Shown here one piece after another: positions 1 to 8,290 of a stretch of 64,000 nucleotides of DNA (positions within the stretch are counted from its first letter, which is position 1; each line of letters begins with the position of its first letter). A model generated the notes under the pieces. It worked only from the letters and a program-made list of their open reading frames with translations, was not told where the DNA came from and ran no database searches. The translations under genes and the position numbers were made by a program. This stretch comes from Nitrospiraceae bacterium (lineage in GTDB: Bacteria; Nitrospirota; Nitrospiria; Nitrospirales; Nitrospiraceae): positions 1 through 64,000 of the forward strand of contig DASPUC010000027.1 in assembly GCA_035623075.1 (NCBI GenBank). Direction: 5' to 3'.

Positions 1-2
1 AA

Positions 3-242
3 ATAGCGGCCGCGCAGGAGGTGGGGGGATCAGTCTCAATGAACATAGGCGCCTTCTACTTCGACTCAAAAGACGATGTCACCCAATTTCTCTGGTTTAA
101 ATTTTCTTCATCTCAAATTGATGTTTACAAAGCAGCTCAAACAATGACCTTAAATCTCCAAGTCTACGACAAGGTCAGGGCAGCAGTTTTGGAGAAATTA
201 GGCAATCTAGCGCAGGATTACGTTAATAACATCAGCATATAA
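3..242 (+). CDS. C-terminal part of an unrecognised protein (probably truncated by the window edge)
   Basis: The reading frame is open leftward to the window edge, with no in-frame stop from base 3, and ends at a TAA at 240-242. It may therefore be the tail of a longer protein. Internal starts exist: GTG at 21 and ATG at 39. An AGGAGGT at 16-22 sits 16 bases before the ATG, which is far for a ribosome site, so a small 67-residue protein from 39 is possible but less likely. The sequence is mixed hydrophilic and aromatic, ending YVNNISI, with no signal peptide or membrane segment. I do not recognise the family. Confidence 0.45.
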   Translation: MAAAQEVGGSVSMNIGAFYFDSKDDVTQFLWFKFSSSQIDVYKAAQTMTLNLQVYDKVRAAVLEKLGNLAQDYVNNISI

Positions 243-550
243 GTGCTAAGCTATCAAGCATGTCGCATTGATTTGGAATGTTAGCGGCGGGTTGATTCCC
301 CCTTTAGAAAATCCCGTTGGGGACACCACCGTTTCTTCCTCCGATCTCCTTCGTCCCATAGATTACCGTGACCGCTTCCGCTCGTTCGGCGAACCGTGCT
401 CTTCAACGTATGGGTTGAGGAAAGTCGTTTAGGCCGAGGAGCTGGAGTTGAGTTTGCTCGGAGGGAGGGCTACACTCAGCGCTCGTTTCTGCAATCTTTG
501 CAATGATCTCTATTTCTCAGAGGGATTCTCTCAGGGTCAAGGAGGAGATG
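243..550. other. Intergenic, nothing definite
   Basis: About 300 bases between the partial first gene and the SUMF1-fold gene. I saw no tRNA cloverleaf, strong promoter or terminator. The last bases carry the AAGGAGG ribosome site for the next gene. Confidence 0.4.
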
Positions 551-1462
551 ATGAGAGACAGACCGACTCTTGTATGGGTCTTGGCCTTGCTCATGGGTGG
601 CGTGTTTGCGATTGGCGCGGCTGAGTCGCAGGTTGGGAAGGCAGGGGACAAAGACAAGAAGGACCAGGAGGAGGTGGTTTTCCCCATGTCTGAACCGAAA
701 GGGATCGATGGGGCGCCGATGGTGTTCATTCCTGCAGGTTGTTTCACCATGGGGACCAACAACATCGGCTCAGAGGCGAACCAGGGGTTTCCCAATGAGG
801 GTCCGGAGCACGAAGTCTGCTTGAAGGACTACTTTCTCGATCAATTTGAAGTCACGGTCGAGCGTTATATGAAATTTGTGGAAGCTACCAAGCATGATCC
901 TCCATCTCTTTTGGATGATGATGCGATGACGTCAGCTGCCGATCGGCCGGTAGTGGATGTCTCATGGCTCGATGCCGAGGCTTATTGTAAATGGGCCGGC
1001 AAGCGCTTACCTACTGAAGCGGAATGGGAAAAGGGGGCGCGCGGGAATGAGGCGCGCCGTTTCCCGTGGGGATTCATGACTCCTTTCCCTGATCTGGCCA
1101 ATTACAATCGTGGGGACTGGGTCAGCTATGCGGTGACCCTGTCTCCGGTCACCTATGGCGCCACCGGCCTCAACGTACGGTTGGGCATTCAGAAAGGAGG
1201 GGGCCGCAGCGCCTATGGCATCTATAATATGGCGGGGAATGCGAATGAATGGGTCGCCGACTGGTACGACCGTGAATACTTTAAAAAGAACCCGCCGAAG
1301 GATAATCCCACGGGGCCGGACAGCGGATCCAAGAAGGTCTACCGAGGCGGAAGTTGGATAGATCCGCCCCGCTATCTCCGTGCTACGGCCCGCTTCTCGG
1401 CTGAACCCGACTTCCATGATCGCACGATAGGCTTCCGTTGTGCCATGATCACAACCAAATAG
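551..1462 (+). CDS. Secreted SUMF1/FGE-sulfatase-fold protein without the FGE active-site cysteines
   Basis: A signal peptide (about residues 1-24, ending AIGAAES) and a charged linker precede a formylglycine-generating-enzyme fold from about residue 54 to the end. Recognisable blocks are MVFIPAGCFTMG, YFLDQFEVTVERYMKF, WAGKRLPTEAEWEKGARG, NEWVADWYD, YRGGSWIDPPRYLRATAR and IGFRCA. True FGE carries two catalytic cysteines just after the GGS block; here that stretch has none, so sulfatase activation is unlikely and a structural, binding or PvdO-like role is more plausible. The start is taken as ATG 551 because AAGGAGG at 539-545 sits five bases ahead; the frame also opens at 503. It precedes a small cytochrome c by 77 bases, perhaps in one transcript. 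Confidence 0.85.
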   Translation: MRDRPTLVWVLALLMGGVFAIGAAESQVGKAGDKDKKDQEEVVFPMSEPKGIDGAPMVFIPAGCFTMGTNNIGSEANQGFPNEGPEHEVCLKDYFLDQFEVTVERYMKFVEATKHDPPSLLDDDAMTSAADRPVVDVSWLDAEAYCKWAGKRLPTEAEWEKGARGNEARRFPWGFMTPFPDLANYNRGDWVSYAVTLSPVTYGATGLNVRLGIQKGGGRSAYGIYNMAGNANEWVADWYDREYFKKNPPKDNPTGPDSGSKKVYRGGSWIDPPRYLRATARFSAEPDFHDRTIGFRCAMITTK

Positions 1463-1539
1463 GTTACAGTTCCTACCGACCAGAACTTCACTGTAGGAGC
1501 GTGGAAGCTTTCTCGTACTAAGTCGTCCGCCTTTCTCGC

Positions 1540-2028
1540 ATGTCTGAACGGTCCGTCACCGCGTTAATTGTCAGCATTATTCTGCTGGGAGTGGTCATCG
1601 CTCTTCTTCGGTCACCGCCGCGGTCGCTCCCAACCTCTCGTTCGTCGGGGGTCTCACCAGTACCCGTCGTTGCCCCAGAAGCTGTTCCATTAGTCACCGG
1701 TGACGAACCCATCGCGTCCATCTTCATTCGGGCTGGCTGTTCGGTTTGTCATACTATTCCCGGAATATCGGGAGCGGAGGGGCGCGTGGGACCACCATTG
1801 TGGTTGGGAACGACGGGAGCGACGCGTTTGGCTGATCCAGCTTACCAGGGCAGAGCCAAAACAATCCGCGAATATGTGATCGAGTCAGTGGTCGAACCGG
1901 GCGTCTACGTCGTTCCCGGCTACCCCGCTAATACCATGCCGACATGGTATGGAACGAAGCTGAGTGCGCTGGCGCTTGAAAAAATATCGTCTTATGTGGA
2001 ATCTCTGCAAGCGCCGGCTTCTCCCTAG
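1540..2028 (+). CDS. Small membrane-anchored monohaem cytochrome c
   Basis: A hydrophobic N-terminal segment (about residues 6-24, TALIVSIILLGVVIALL) would anchor or export the protein. A proline/serine linker follows, then one haem-binding motif CSVCH at about residues 66-70. A likely methionine axial ligand lies in NTMPTWYG near residue 131, and a helix ends LEKISSYVESL, as in class I c-type cytochromes. It would act in the periplasm as an electron carrier; its partners cannot be told from context. At 162 residues it is somewhat longer than a minimal cytochrome because of the linker. It faces the convergent pilU gene 46 bases downstream. Confidence 0.8.
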   Translation: MSERSVTALIVSIILLGVVIALLRSPPRSLPTSRSSGVSPVPVVAPEAVPLVTGDEPIASIFIRAGCSVCHTIPGISGAEGRVGPPLWLGTTGATRLADPAYQGRAKTIREYVIESVVEPGVYVVPGYPANTMPTWYGTKLSALALEKISSYVESLQAPASP

Positions 2029-2074
2029 GTTCCGTGCTTAAGGTTGAATCTGTGCAGCGGCGGCTGGTAGGGAG

Positions 2075-3250
2075 CTAGCGCTTTCGGATCGGTGTGACGT
2101 TGCCGGAGTTGCCGCCTTGGATCCGAAAGGCGCTGTCGTTCGGATCACCGGCTTTCTTGTCGAGGAGCACATTGATGGCCTCGTCTCCTCTCAGCCCTTC
2201 GATCTTGATCTTCAAGCGAAGGTTGTTGGCACTGTCGGCATTAATCAGGGCCTGCTCCAACGTAATCTTCTCTTCCTTGTACAACTGAAACAAGACGTGA
2301 TCGAATGTTTGGCAGCCTTCTTCTATGCCCTGCTCCATCGCTTCCTTGAGCGTGTCAACCTCGGCTTTCTTGATCAGATCTTTGATGCGCGGGGTATCGA
2401 GCATGATCTCGAGCGCTGGGACGCGCTTGCCGTCAGTGGACGGTATCAACCGTTGGGAAATGATGGCGCGCAAATTCAGCGACAATTGGAGATAAATCTG
2501 CGCATGACGCTCTACCGGGAAGAAGTTCATAATACGCTCGATCGCTTGGTTGGCATTGTTCGAGTGCAAGGTGCCGATGCAGAGGTGTCCTGTCTCCGCA
2601 AAGGTGATGGCAGCTTCCATAGTTTCCGTATCCCGAACCTCGCCGATCAGAATGACGTCTGGAGCTTGCCGCAAGGTATTCCTCAACGCGTTTTGGAATG
2701 AGAGGGTATCGAAGCCGACTTCGCGCTGGGTTATTAACGATTTTTTATGACTGTGGACGAACTCGATCGGGTCTTCCACGGTCACTATGTGGCCGGGATA
2801 AATCGAATTCCGATGATCGATCATCGCAGCCAGGGTGGTCGATTTGCCGGATCCCGTCGCTCCAACCACGAGCACCAGCCCACGCTTCGTCATTGCGATG
2901 TCTTTGATAATCTGGGGCAGCCTCAATTGTTCGACAGTTTGGATCTCGGCTTTGATATGCCGGAAGACCAATCCAACATTTCCTCGTTGACGGAAGATAT
3001 TGACACGGAAGCGGCCCAGCTCTTTGTAGTAGAGAGCCAGGTTCATCTCCATTTTTTCTTCGAACTCGCCACGTTGTTGTCCGCGCATGAGGGCGAGAGC
3101 AAGGGCTTCGAGCTGTTCGTTGGTGAACGGTGGGGCGTCGGTTTGTTCGGTTGAGCCATGCACACGATAGATCGGTGGAGCGTCGACGGTCAGATACATG
3201 TCCGAGGCTTCCTGATCGACCATGACTTTCAACAGCGTACGAATATCCAT
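2075..3250 (-). CDS. pilU: Type IV pilus retraction ATPase, PilU-like paralogue
   Basis: Hexameric secretion ATPase of the PilT/PilU group, 391 residues. Visible are the PAS-like N-terminal domain (MDIRTLLKVMVDQEASDMYL), Walker A GATGSGKS, Walker B VILIGEVRD, and the histidine box GHLCIGTLHSNNA. The C-terminal block reads RIKDLIKKAEVDTLKEAMEQG, as in PilU. The AIRNLIRE motif of true PilT is absent here but present in the neighbour. PilU-type ATPases assist PilT in retraction against load and act at the cytoplasmic base of the pilus. It lies 28 bases downstream of pilT on the same strand, so the two are probably co-transcribed. The long C-terminal tail is basic and glycine-rich. Confidence 0.88.
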   Translation of the reverse strand: MDIRTLLKVMVDQEASDMYLTVDAPPIYRVHGSTEQTDAPPFTNEQLEALALALMRGQQRGEFEEKMEMNLALYYKELGRFRVNIFRQRGNVGLVFRHIKAEIQTVEQLRLPQIIKDIAMTKRGLVLVVGATGSGKSTTLAAMIDHRNSIYPGHIVTVEDPIEFVHSHKKSLITQREVGFDTLSFQNALRNTLRQAPDVILIGEVRDTETMEAAITFAETGHLCIGTLHSNNANQAIERIMNFFPVERHAQIYLQLSLNLRAIISQRLIPSTDGKRVPALEIMLDTPRIKDLIKKAEVDTLKEAMEQGIEEGCQTFDHVLFQLYKEEKITLEQALINADSANNLRLKIKIEGLRGDEAINVLLDKKAGDPNDSAFRIQGGNSGNVTPIRKR

Positions 3251-3278
3251 GTTATGTCCGTGTCCCTCCGTGAGATCG

Positions 3279-4337
3279 TTACGCTGCCCCGCCGACGACC
3301 GCTCCGAACAGATTGGGGCTCATGCTGCGTGATTGCGCCTCAGCCTTGGTCACGATCCCGCGTGTCGCCAGATCTAGCAGCGCCATGTCCATCGTTTGCA
3401 TGCCGTCTTTTTGACTGGCTTGCATAATGCCGGGAATCTGGTGGAGCTTGGCTTCGCGGATCAGGTTTCGGATCGCTGTGGTTGCCACCATGATTTCAAG
3501 CGCCGCGACACGGCCGCCTGTTTTTTTCTTGAGTAGCGTTTGCGTGATTACTGCCTCCAAGGCTTCAGAAAGCTGCGTGCGAATCTGAGCCTGTTGGGAA
3601 GGCTCAAACGCGTCGATGATACGATCGATTGTCTTCGGTGCGCTGGAAGTGTGGAGGGTGGCGAAAACAAGGTGGCCTGTTTCGGCCGCAGTCAGCGCGA
3701 GTTGAATCGTCTCCAGATCGCGCATTTCGCCCACCAGGATGATGTCAGGATCTTCACGAAGCGCTGCTCTCAACGCATTGGCAAATGAGAGCGTGTGGAC
3801 GCCCAGTTCCCGCTGGTTGACGAGACACTTCTTCGACTTGTGCACGAATTCGATGGGGTCCTCGATCGTAATGATATGGCCTTCGAAGGTGTTGTTCAAA
3901 TAATCGACCATCGAGGCCAGCGTGGTGGACTTACCGGACCCGGTCGGACCTGTCACCAGAATCAACCCCTTTTCCCGGTCGCACACCTGACGCACGATCG
4001 CCGGTAGGCCGAGTTTTTCCATGGGTATGATCTCGGTAGGAATGTTCCGGAAAACAGCTCCCAGTCCTCTGTTCTGCACAAACACATTCACGCGGAAGCG
4101 GGCGATATCGCCCAACTCGAACGAAAAGTCGCACTCGCGTTTTTCTTCGAAGTTTTTCCGTTGTGCGTCGTTCATCATGTCATAGACGAGCGCGTGGGTT
4201 TCCTCGGAGGTGAGCGGCGGGTGATCAAGTTTCTTGAGGTCTCCATGAAGGCGAATCATAGGAGGCTCGCCAGCGCTGATATGGCAATCGGAAGCTCCTT
4301 CTTTCGCCGCAAAAGTCAGCAGTTTCGAGATATCCAT
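3279..4337 (-). CDS. pilT: Type IV pilus retraction ATPase PilT
   Basis: A 352-residue ATPase that powers pilus disassembly at the inner membrane. Walker A GPTGSGKS lies at residues 130-137. Walker B IILVGEMRD, the histidine box GHLVFATLHTSSA and the diagnostic AIRNLIRE retraction motif follow, with a C-terminal RSMSPNLFGA tail. Length matches the family. It is first in a two-gene unit with the PilU-like paralogue. The pilin gene lies about 12 kb away on the other strand, so pilus genes are scattered in this genome. The ATG start is followed by the usual MDISKLL opening. Confidence 0.93.
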   Translation of the reverse strand: MDISKLLTFAAKEGASDCHISAGEPPMIRLHGDLKKLDHPPLTSEETHALVYDMMNDAQRKNFEEKRECDFSFELGDIARFRVNVFVQNRGLGAVFRNIPTEIIPMEKLGLPAIVRQVCDREKGLILVTGPTGSGKSTTLASMVDYLNNTFEGHIITIEDPIEFVHKSKKCLVNQRELGVHTLSFANALRAALREDPDIILVGEMRDLETIQLALTAAETGHLVFATLHTSSAPKTIDRIIDAFEPSQQAQIRTQLSEALEAVITQTLLKKKTGGRVAALEIMVATTAIRNLIREAKLHQIPGIMQASQKDGMQTMDMALLDLATRGIVTKAEAQSRSMSPNLFGAVVGGAA

Positions 4338-4472
4338 GAAGATGACTCCTCAATGAGATGGAATGATGACCGCTGCTGGTCGCCGAGTGCTCTGTGAGCA
4401 TGATGCCATATCGAAGTGGGAAAGCAAGAAAATCGCCGGAAGCCGACGCTCGGTTGGTCGTTGCGTATGGGG

Positions 4473-5633
4473 TCAGAGGAGATGGGCAGTTTTTCCAGCT
4501 CGTTCGAACGCACCAAGCGATTGTTCGATATGGGCTAGTGTGTGTTCCGACGTGATGGTCACGCGGATTCGGCTGGTCGATTCCGGGACGGTCGGCGGGC
4601 GAATAGCCGGCGCATACACTCCTTCGGCTAAAAGTTGTTCAGCGAAGGCGACGGCTTTCTCTGCATCGCCCACGAGGATTGGCATGATGGGGCTAACGCT
4701 GTCCGTCAAACGAAATCCAAGGTCCTTCAATCCTGCTGCAAGCCGTTTTCGATTCGCCCACAGTCGATTCCTTCGTTCCGGCTCTCGCTGCAGAACCCTC
4801 AGAGCTGCGACGGCAGCGGCCGCCGATGCTGGAGGAGGGGCCGTCGTAAAGATGAAGGCGCGGCTCGTATTCACGAGATAGTCGATGAGAGTCGCCGGTC
4901 CTGCCACATAGGCTCCACTGCTGCCGAGGGCTTTGCCCAGCGTGCCCATGTGGAACGGAATACATGATTCAAGACCAAAATGTTCAAGAGTGCCTCGTCC
5001 GGTTGCACCCATGACGCCGGTCCCGTGCGCATCGTCAACATAAAGATCGGCTTCATACCGTTGTGCCAACTCGGCGAGATCCGGGAGTGGAGCCAAGTCG
5101 CCATCCATACTGAACAAGCCATCCGTGACGATCAGTGTGCGTCGTCCGCGCGCTCTTCGTGCGAGAAGGGATTGCAGATGTTCGACGTCGCCGTGGCGAT
5201 ACACCCGTAAGTCAGCTCCGCTTAGTTTGCAGCCGTCTAGTAGACTGGCATGACTCAGACGGTCGGCAAGAACCAAGCCGCCTCGACCGATTAGGGTGGG
5301 AATTGTGCCAAGATTGGCGAGATACCCGGAGCCAAACGTCAGCGCAGCGCTGGTTCTCTTGAACTGTGCTAGCGCAAGTTCGAGATCCTGATGAGGGGGG
5401 AGCGTCCCGGAGATCAATCGTGCCGCGCCGGATCCAGCCCCGAATTGTTGTGTCGCTCGAACTGCGGCTTGGACGACATCCGGGTGGGTAGCAAGGCCAA
5501 GGTAGTCGTTCGAGGCGAGCAGCAGTACCCGTCGTCCGTCGAGATCAACGACAGGACCGGTGGCTGAGTGGAGCGTTTGCAAACGTCTGCTCAGATGTCG
5601 CGTGGCCAACTTATGCAGGTGTTGTTCAAACAT
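4473..5633 (-). CDS. bioF: 8-amino-7-oxononanoate synthase (BioF)
   Basis: PLP-dependent alpha-oxoamine synthase, 386 residues, condensing pimeloyl thioester with L-alanine in biotin synthesis. Visible features are SNDYLGLATHP near residue 41, DRLSHASLLDGCKLSGA near 124, the cofactor-contacting DDAHGTGVMG at 200-209, and the Schiff-base lysine in TLGKALGSSG (K234). The close relative KBL (glycine C-acetyltransferase) is the main alternative; the N-terminal pattern and length favour BioF. No other biotin gene is in the window. It is divergent from the TPR gene at 5787. No clear Shine-Dalgarno was seen before the start. Confidence 0.85.
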   Translation of the reverse strand: MFEQHLHKLATRHLSRRLQTLHSATGPVVDLDGRRVLLLASNDYLGLATHPDVVQAAVRATQQFGAGSGAARLISGTLPPHQDLELALAQFKRTSAALTFGSGYLANLGTIPTLIGRGGLVLADRLSHASLLDGCKLSGADLRVYRHGDVEHLQSLLARRARGRRTLIVTDGLFSMDGDLAPLPDLAELAQRYEADLYVDDAHGTGVMGATGRGTLEHFGLESCIPFHMGTLGKALGSSGAYVAGPATLIDYLVNTSRAFIFTTAPPPASAAAAVAALRVLQREPERRNRLWANRKRLAAGLKDLGFRLTDSVSPIMPILVGDAEKAVAFAEQLLAEGVYAPAIRPPTVPESTSRIRVTITSEHTLAHIEQSLGAFERAGKTAHLL

Positions 5634-5699
5634 TCGGGGTTTCTACTGTGGTAGCAGAATCATCGTTCGAATGTTTCCTGTAGGCTCTCCGGCGCAACG

Positions 5700-5729
5700 T
5701 TGACAAGTTTGCGACATCCTTAGTATAAG
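5700..5729 (+). promoter_or_regulatory. Sigma-70-type promoter
   Basis: A perfect TTGACA at 5700-5705 is followed after 18 bases by TATAAG at 5724-5729. It points at the TPR gene starting at 5787 and gives a leader of about 50 bases. Confidence 0.6.
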
Positions 5730-5786
5730 GCCCAAGGCGAGCCAGAGGGAACAGGTTTACTGTCGGTGGCGGTGGTGTCTTAAGCA

Positions 5787-6569
5787 ATGACCTATCGGAT
5801 TAAAGTCCCAGCCAAAACGCTTCCCGTCGATGAAGCGCATCTTCTGAGCGGAGTTGAACATGCACTCCTGCGACTTCAGGACTATCGTCGTCCACTGCTT
5901 GTGGGGCTTGGGGTATTTCTCCTCGCGGTAGCGGTGGTGGGAGGGGTGCTCTGGTTCGATCGACAAGCTGTGCAGAAAGCTCAAGAACTCGAGCGAGAAG
6001 CGATGCTTCATATTCTGGCTGCGGCTAATAATCCTCAGAAGGCGGAGGCGCTACTCAAGCAGGCTATTGCCACCTATCGGCAAGTGGCAGACCAATATCC
6101 CCGGACACCGACCGCCCCGTTGGCGCTGTTTCAAGCCGGTAATGCTTTAGTCCAAGCCAATGATTTAGGCGGTGCAATCGAGACGTACCAGCGATTTATT
6201 GCATTGTATGGCTCGAACCCCGGTTTTGTCGGGCTAGTGCAACAGCGACTTGCCTATGCATATCTCTTGAAGGGAGATCGGGAACAGGCGGTCAAAACCT
6301 TGACCAGCATTCTTGAGATGCCGGGCGCATTCAACCGGGACCAGGCTCTCTTTGAATTGGCCCGGCTCGAAGAATCTCAATCTCGTCCTGAAGGAGCACT
6401 GGCCCATTATCAGGAGTTGATGAAGGCCCATCCGAATTCTCCGTTTGCCAGCGAAGCGATGATCCGTACCAAAATCCTGGATGTGAAGAAAACCCCAGAT
6501 CCTGCCGCGACATCCAATCCGGTGTCACAGAGTCCTCCTGTTTCATCTCCCACACCAGAAAAGAAATAG
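5787..6569 (+). CDS. Membrane-anchored tetratricopeptide protein (YfgM/YbgF-like)
   Basis: 260 residues: a short cytoplasmic N-terminus, one transmembrane segment at about residues 37-58 (PLLVGLGVFLLAVAVVGGVLWF), then an array of TPR-like helices. These include ALFQAGNALVQANDLGGAIETYQRFI and ALFELARLEESQSRPEGALAHYQELM, and a proline/serine tail follows. The layout matches the YfgM/TPR_21 group of periplasmic TPR proteins that assist secreted proteins or cell-wall complexes; no enzymatic motif is present. It is preceded by a good promoter and converges on the lytic transglycosylase gene. Confidence 0.72.
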   Translation: MTYRIKVPAKTLPVDEAHLLSGVEHALLRLQDYRRPLLVGLGVFLLAVAVVGGVLWFDRQAVQKAQELEREAMLHILAAANNPQKAEALLKQAIATYRQVADQYPRTPTAPLALFQAGNALVQANDLGGAIETYQRFIALYGSNPGFVGLVQQRLAYAYLLKGDREQAVKTLTSILEMPGAFNRDQALFELARLEESQSRPEGALAHYQELMKAHPNSPFASEAMIRTKILDVKKTPDPAATSNPVSQSPPVSSPTPEKK

Positions 6570-6625
6570 CCCTCATCCCTCGCGGACGCGAAGGTCGTGC
6601 TCTGATTCCCGCGCCGTGAATGTAC

Positions 6626-8053
6626 TCAGTGGCTGATGATGAGGAATTCGCCGGGTCTGATGACGGGGCTTGAAAGGTTGTTCTTGGCTTTGAGCGTCTT
6701 GAGGGGGATGCGGAACCGCTTCGACACCTTCTCTAGTGTGTCTCCGACGCGCACTTTATACCAGCGTGAAGTCCCGGCCTCAGCAAACTTTGCTCTGCTG
6801 GTATGCAGCGGGGGAAACTTGAAGGTGGGGATTCGATCAAGGAGTTCTTCAAGCTTGGCTTTCGATCCCACCGGCACCTTTAGATGATAGGCAGTGTCGT
6901 CAGGTGGCGTCGCCTCTCGTCGTAACTCCGGATTCAAGAGGCGGAGTTCATCGTAGGGTATGCCCGTCACATGTGCGATGGCCCGGAAATGAATCGGGCG
7001 ATCAACGATGACTTCTTCAAACCGGTGAGGCGTCACGGTCTCCTGGCTAAATCCGTAGCGATCTGGGTTCCTCGCAATAATCGTCGCAGCCATAAAGCGC
7101 GGGACATATTCCTTCGTTTCCCGTCTGATGAGCCGAGTCTTGGAAATCTCCGAAAAACTGTCGGCTTGAGCTTTTTGAAGAGCCCGTAGGACTTTCCCTT
7201 CTCCGGCGTTATAGGCTGCCATTGCGAGCGGCCAGGCGCCAAAGAGGTCGTAGAGGTCTCGAAGGTATCGTGCGGCGGCTACTGTGGACTTAATCGGGTC
7301 ACGCCGTTCATCGACATATTGATCGACACGCAAGCCGTAGAGTTTCGCCGTGCCTTTCATGAACTGCCATGGCCCGGTCGCGCGAGCTCGCGAGTAGGCA
7401 TAAGGGTTAAATCCGCTTTCCACGAGCGAGAGGTAGACCAGGTCGCTGGGGAGGTGAAATTCCGTGAAAATCGTTTCCACAAGCGGTCGATAGCGACTGA
7501 GCCGCAGCAGCCATTGTTCAAACCGGTCTCGAATCGCAGTATTGAAATAGCGGATATGCCCCTGTACCGAAGAGTCGACTACGATAGGAACATTGTACGC
7601 CGTCGGTTCGACCGAATCTGGTGAAGAGGGCTGGAACTGCGTGGTCTCAGCCGGAGGATTCAAAACGTCTGAAAACCGAGCGGTCGTTCCAGTAGCGATA
7701 GGATTGAGTTGCAGGAGTTCTTCGGACCTTGGAACAGCACTCTGGCCGGTGACGTCGATGGTAGTCGACGGACCAGGTGACCCGGAGGCGGGAGGCTCTG
7801 TATCGACTGGGACCAGGTTCGCGTCTAGCTCGTCTTCGGGGCTGGCTGACGTGTTCACCTCTTCTGCAATAGCCGGAGATTCCTCGCCTGGTTGTCGAGT
7901 AGGAGGGGCTGCCAACGCAAGCTGAGCCAAAGAGCCAATTGAAAGCCCAAGGATTATGGCCAATGGCCAAGTTGACTCGGCAAGTCCAGTTCGTGACAAG
8001 CTGTGCGCTAGTTCCATCATACCTGAGCGTAGACTATCGAGTGGGACCGACAT
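6626..8053 (-). CDS. mltD: Membrane-bound lytic murein transglycosylase, MltD type, with LysM
   Basis: Cleaves peptidoglycan glycan strands to 1,6-anhydromuropeptides in the periplasm. After an N-terminal hydrophobic export segment (WPLAIILGLSIGSLAQLALAA) there is a proline/serine-rich low-complexity linker. The SLT domain follows with the catalytic glutamate in LSLVESGFNPYA and the conserved RATGPWQFM and AMAAYNAGEG blocks. The C-terminus has a divergent LysM-like stretch and one clear LysM (WYKVRVGDTLEKVSKRF) that binds peptidoglycan. The start is uncertain: TTG 8059, ATG 8053 or the tandem ATG at 8020/8017, the last preceded by CAGGT. It is divergent from the aminotransferase gene. Confidence 0.88.
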   Translation of the reverse strand: MSVPLDSLRSGMMELAHSLSRTGLAESTWPLAIILGLSIGSLAQLALAAPPTRQPGEESPAIAEEVNTSASPEDELDANLVPVDTEPPASGSPGPSTTIDVTGQSAVPRSEELLQLNPIATGTTARFSDVLNPPAETTQFQPSSPDSVEPTAYNVPIVVDSSVQGHIRYFNTAIRDRFEQWLLRLSRYRPLVETIFTEFHLPSDLVYLSLVESGFNPYAYSRARATGPWQFMKGTAKLYGLRVDQYVDERRDPIKSTVAAARYLRDLYDLFGAWPLAMAAYNAGEGKVLRALQKAQADSFSEISKTRLIRRETKEYVPRFMAATIIARNPDRYGFSQETVTPHRFEEVIVDRPIHFRAIAHVTGIPYDELRLLNPELRREATPPDDTAYHLKVPVGSKAKLEELLDRIPTFKFPPLHTSRAKFAEAGTSRWYKVRVGDTLEKVSKRFRIPLKTLKAKNNLSSPVIRPGEFLIISH

Positions 8054-8203
8054 TGTCAAGAAATTGGAGGCACTACTGTCCCCCGCATTGGTGTCATGCC
8101 GTCGTGCTTGTAAGTGCTTCCGTTATGCAACTTGCTCGATTAACGTACCGGCGAGTTAGCAACAACTTCATAGCAATCATGCCGCGTTGCGTTGTTCCTT
8201 GCC

Positions 8204-8233
8204 TTGACACTCTTCAAAGGGCAGTGGTATCGT
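8204..8233 (+). promoter_or_regulatory. Sigma-70-type promoter
   Basis: TTGACA at 8204-8209, 18-base spacer, TATCGT at 8228-8233. It is well placed for the aminotransferase-serA-hisZ-dnaB block starting at 8291. Confidence 0.5.
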
Positions 8234-8290
8234 ACGCGCCTTCCTGACGCAGTTTTCCCTGTCACGTCCCATTCGGAGGAGGAGTCGTCG

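Noticed and set aside
6-13. NotI-like GCGGCCGC at the left edge, possible vector or linker remnant
   Set aside because: The surrounding frame is open and protein-like through it, so chance occurrence in GC-rich DNA is sufficient.
270-340. tRNA-like GGTTGATTCCCC stretch
   Set aside because: No acceptor, D or anticodon stem could be paired around it.
2117-2701. 194-codon open frame antisense to pilU
   Set aside because: A mirror of a conserved gene; the product has no family features and the pilU frame carries all ATPase motifs.
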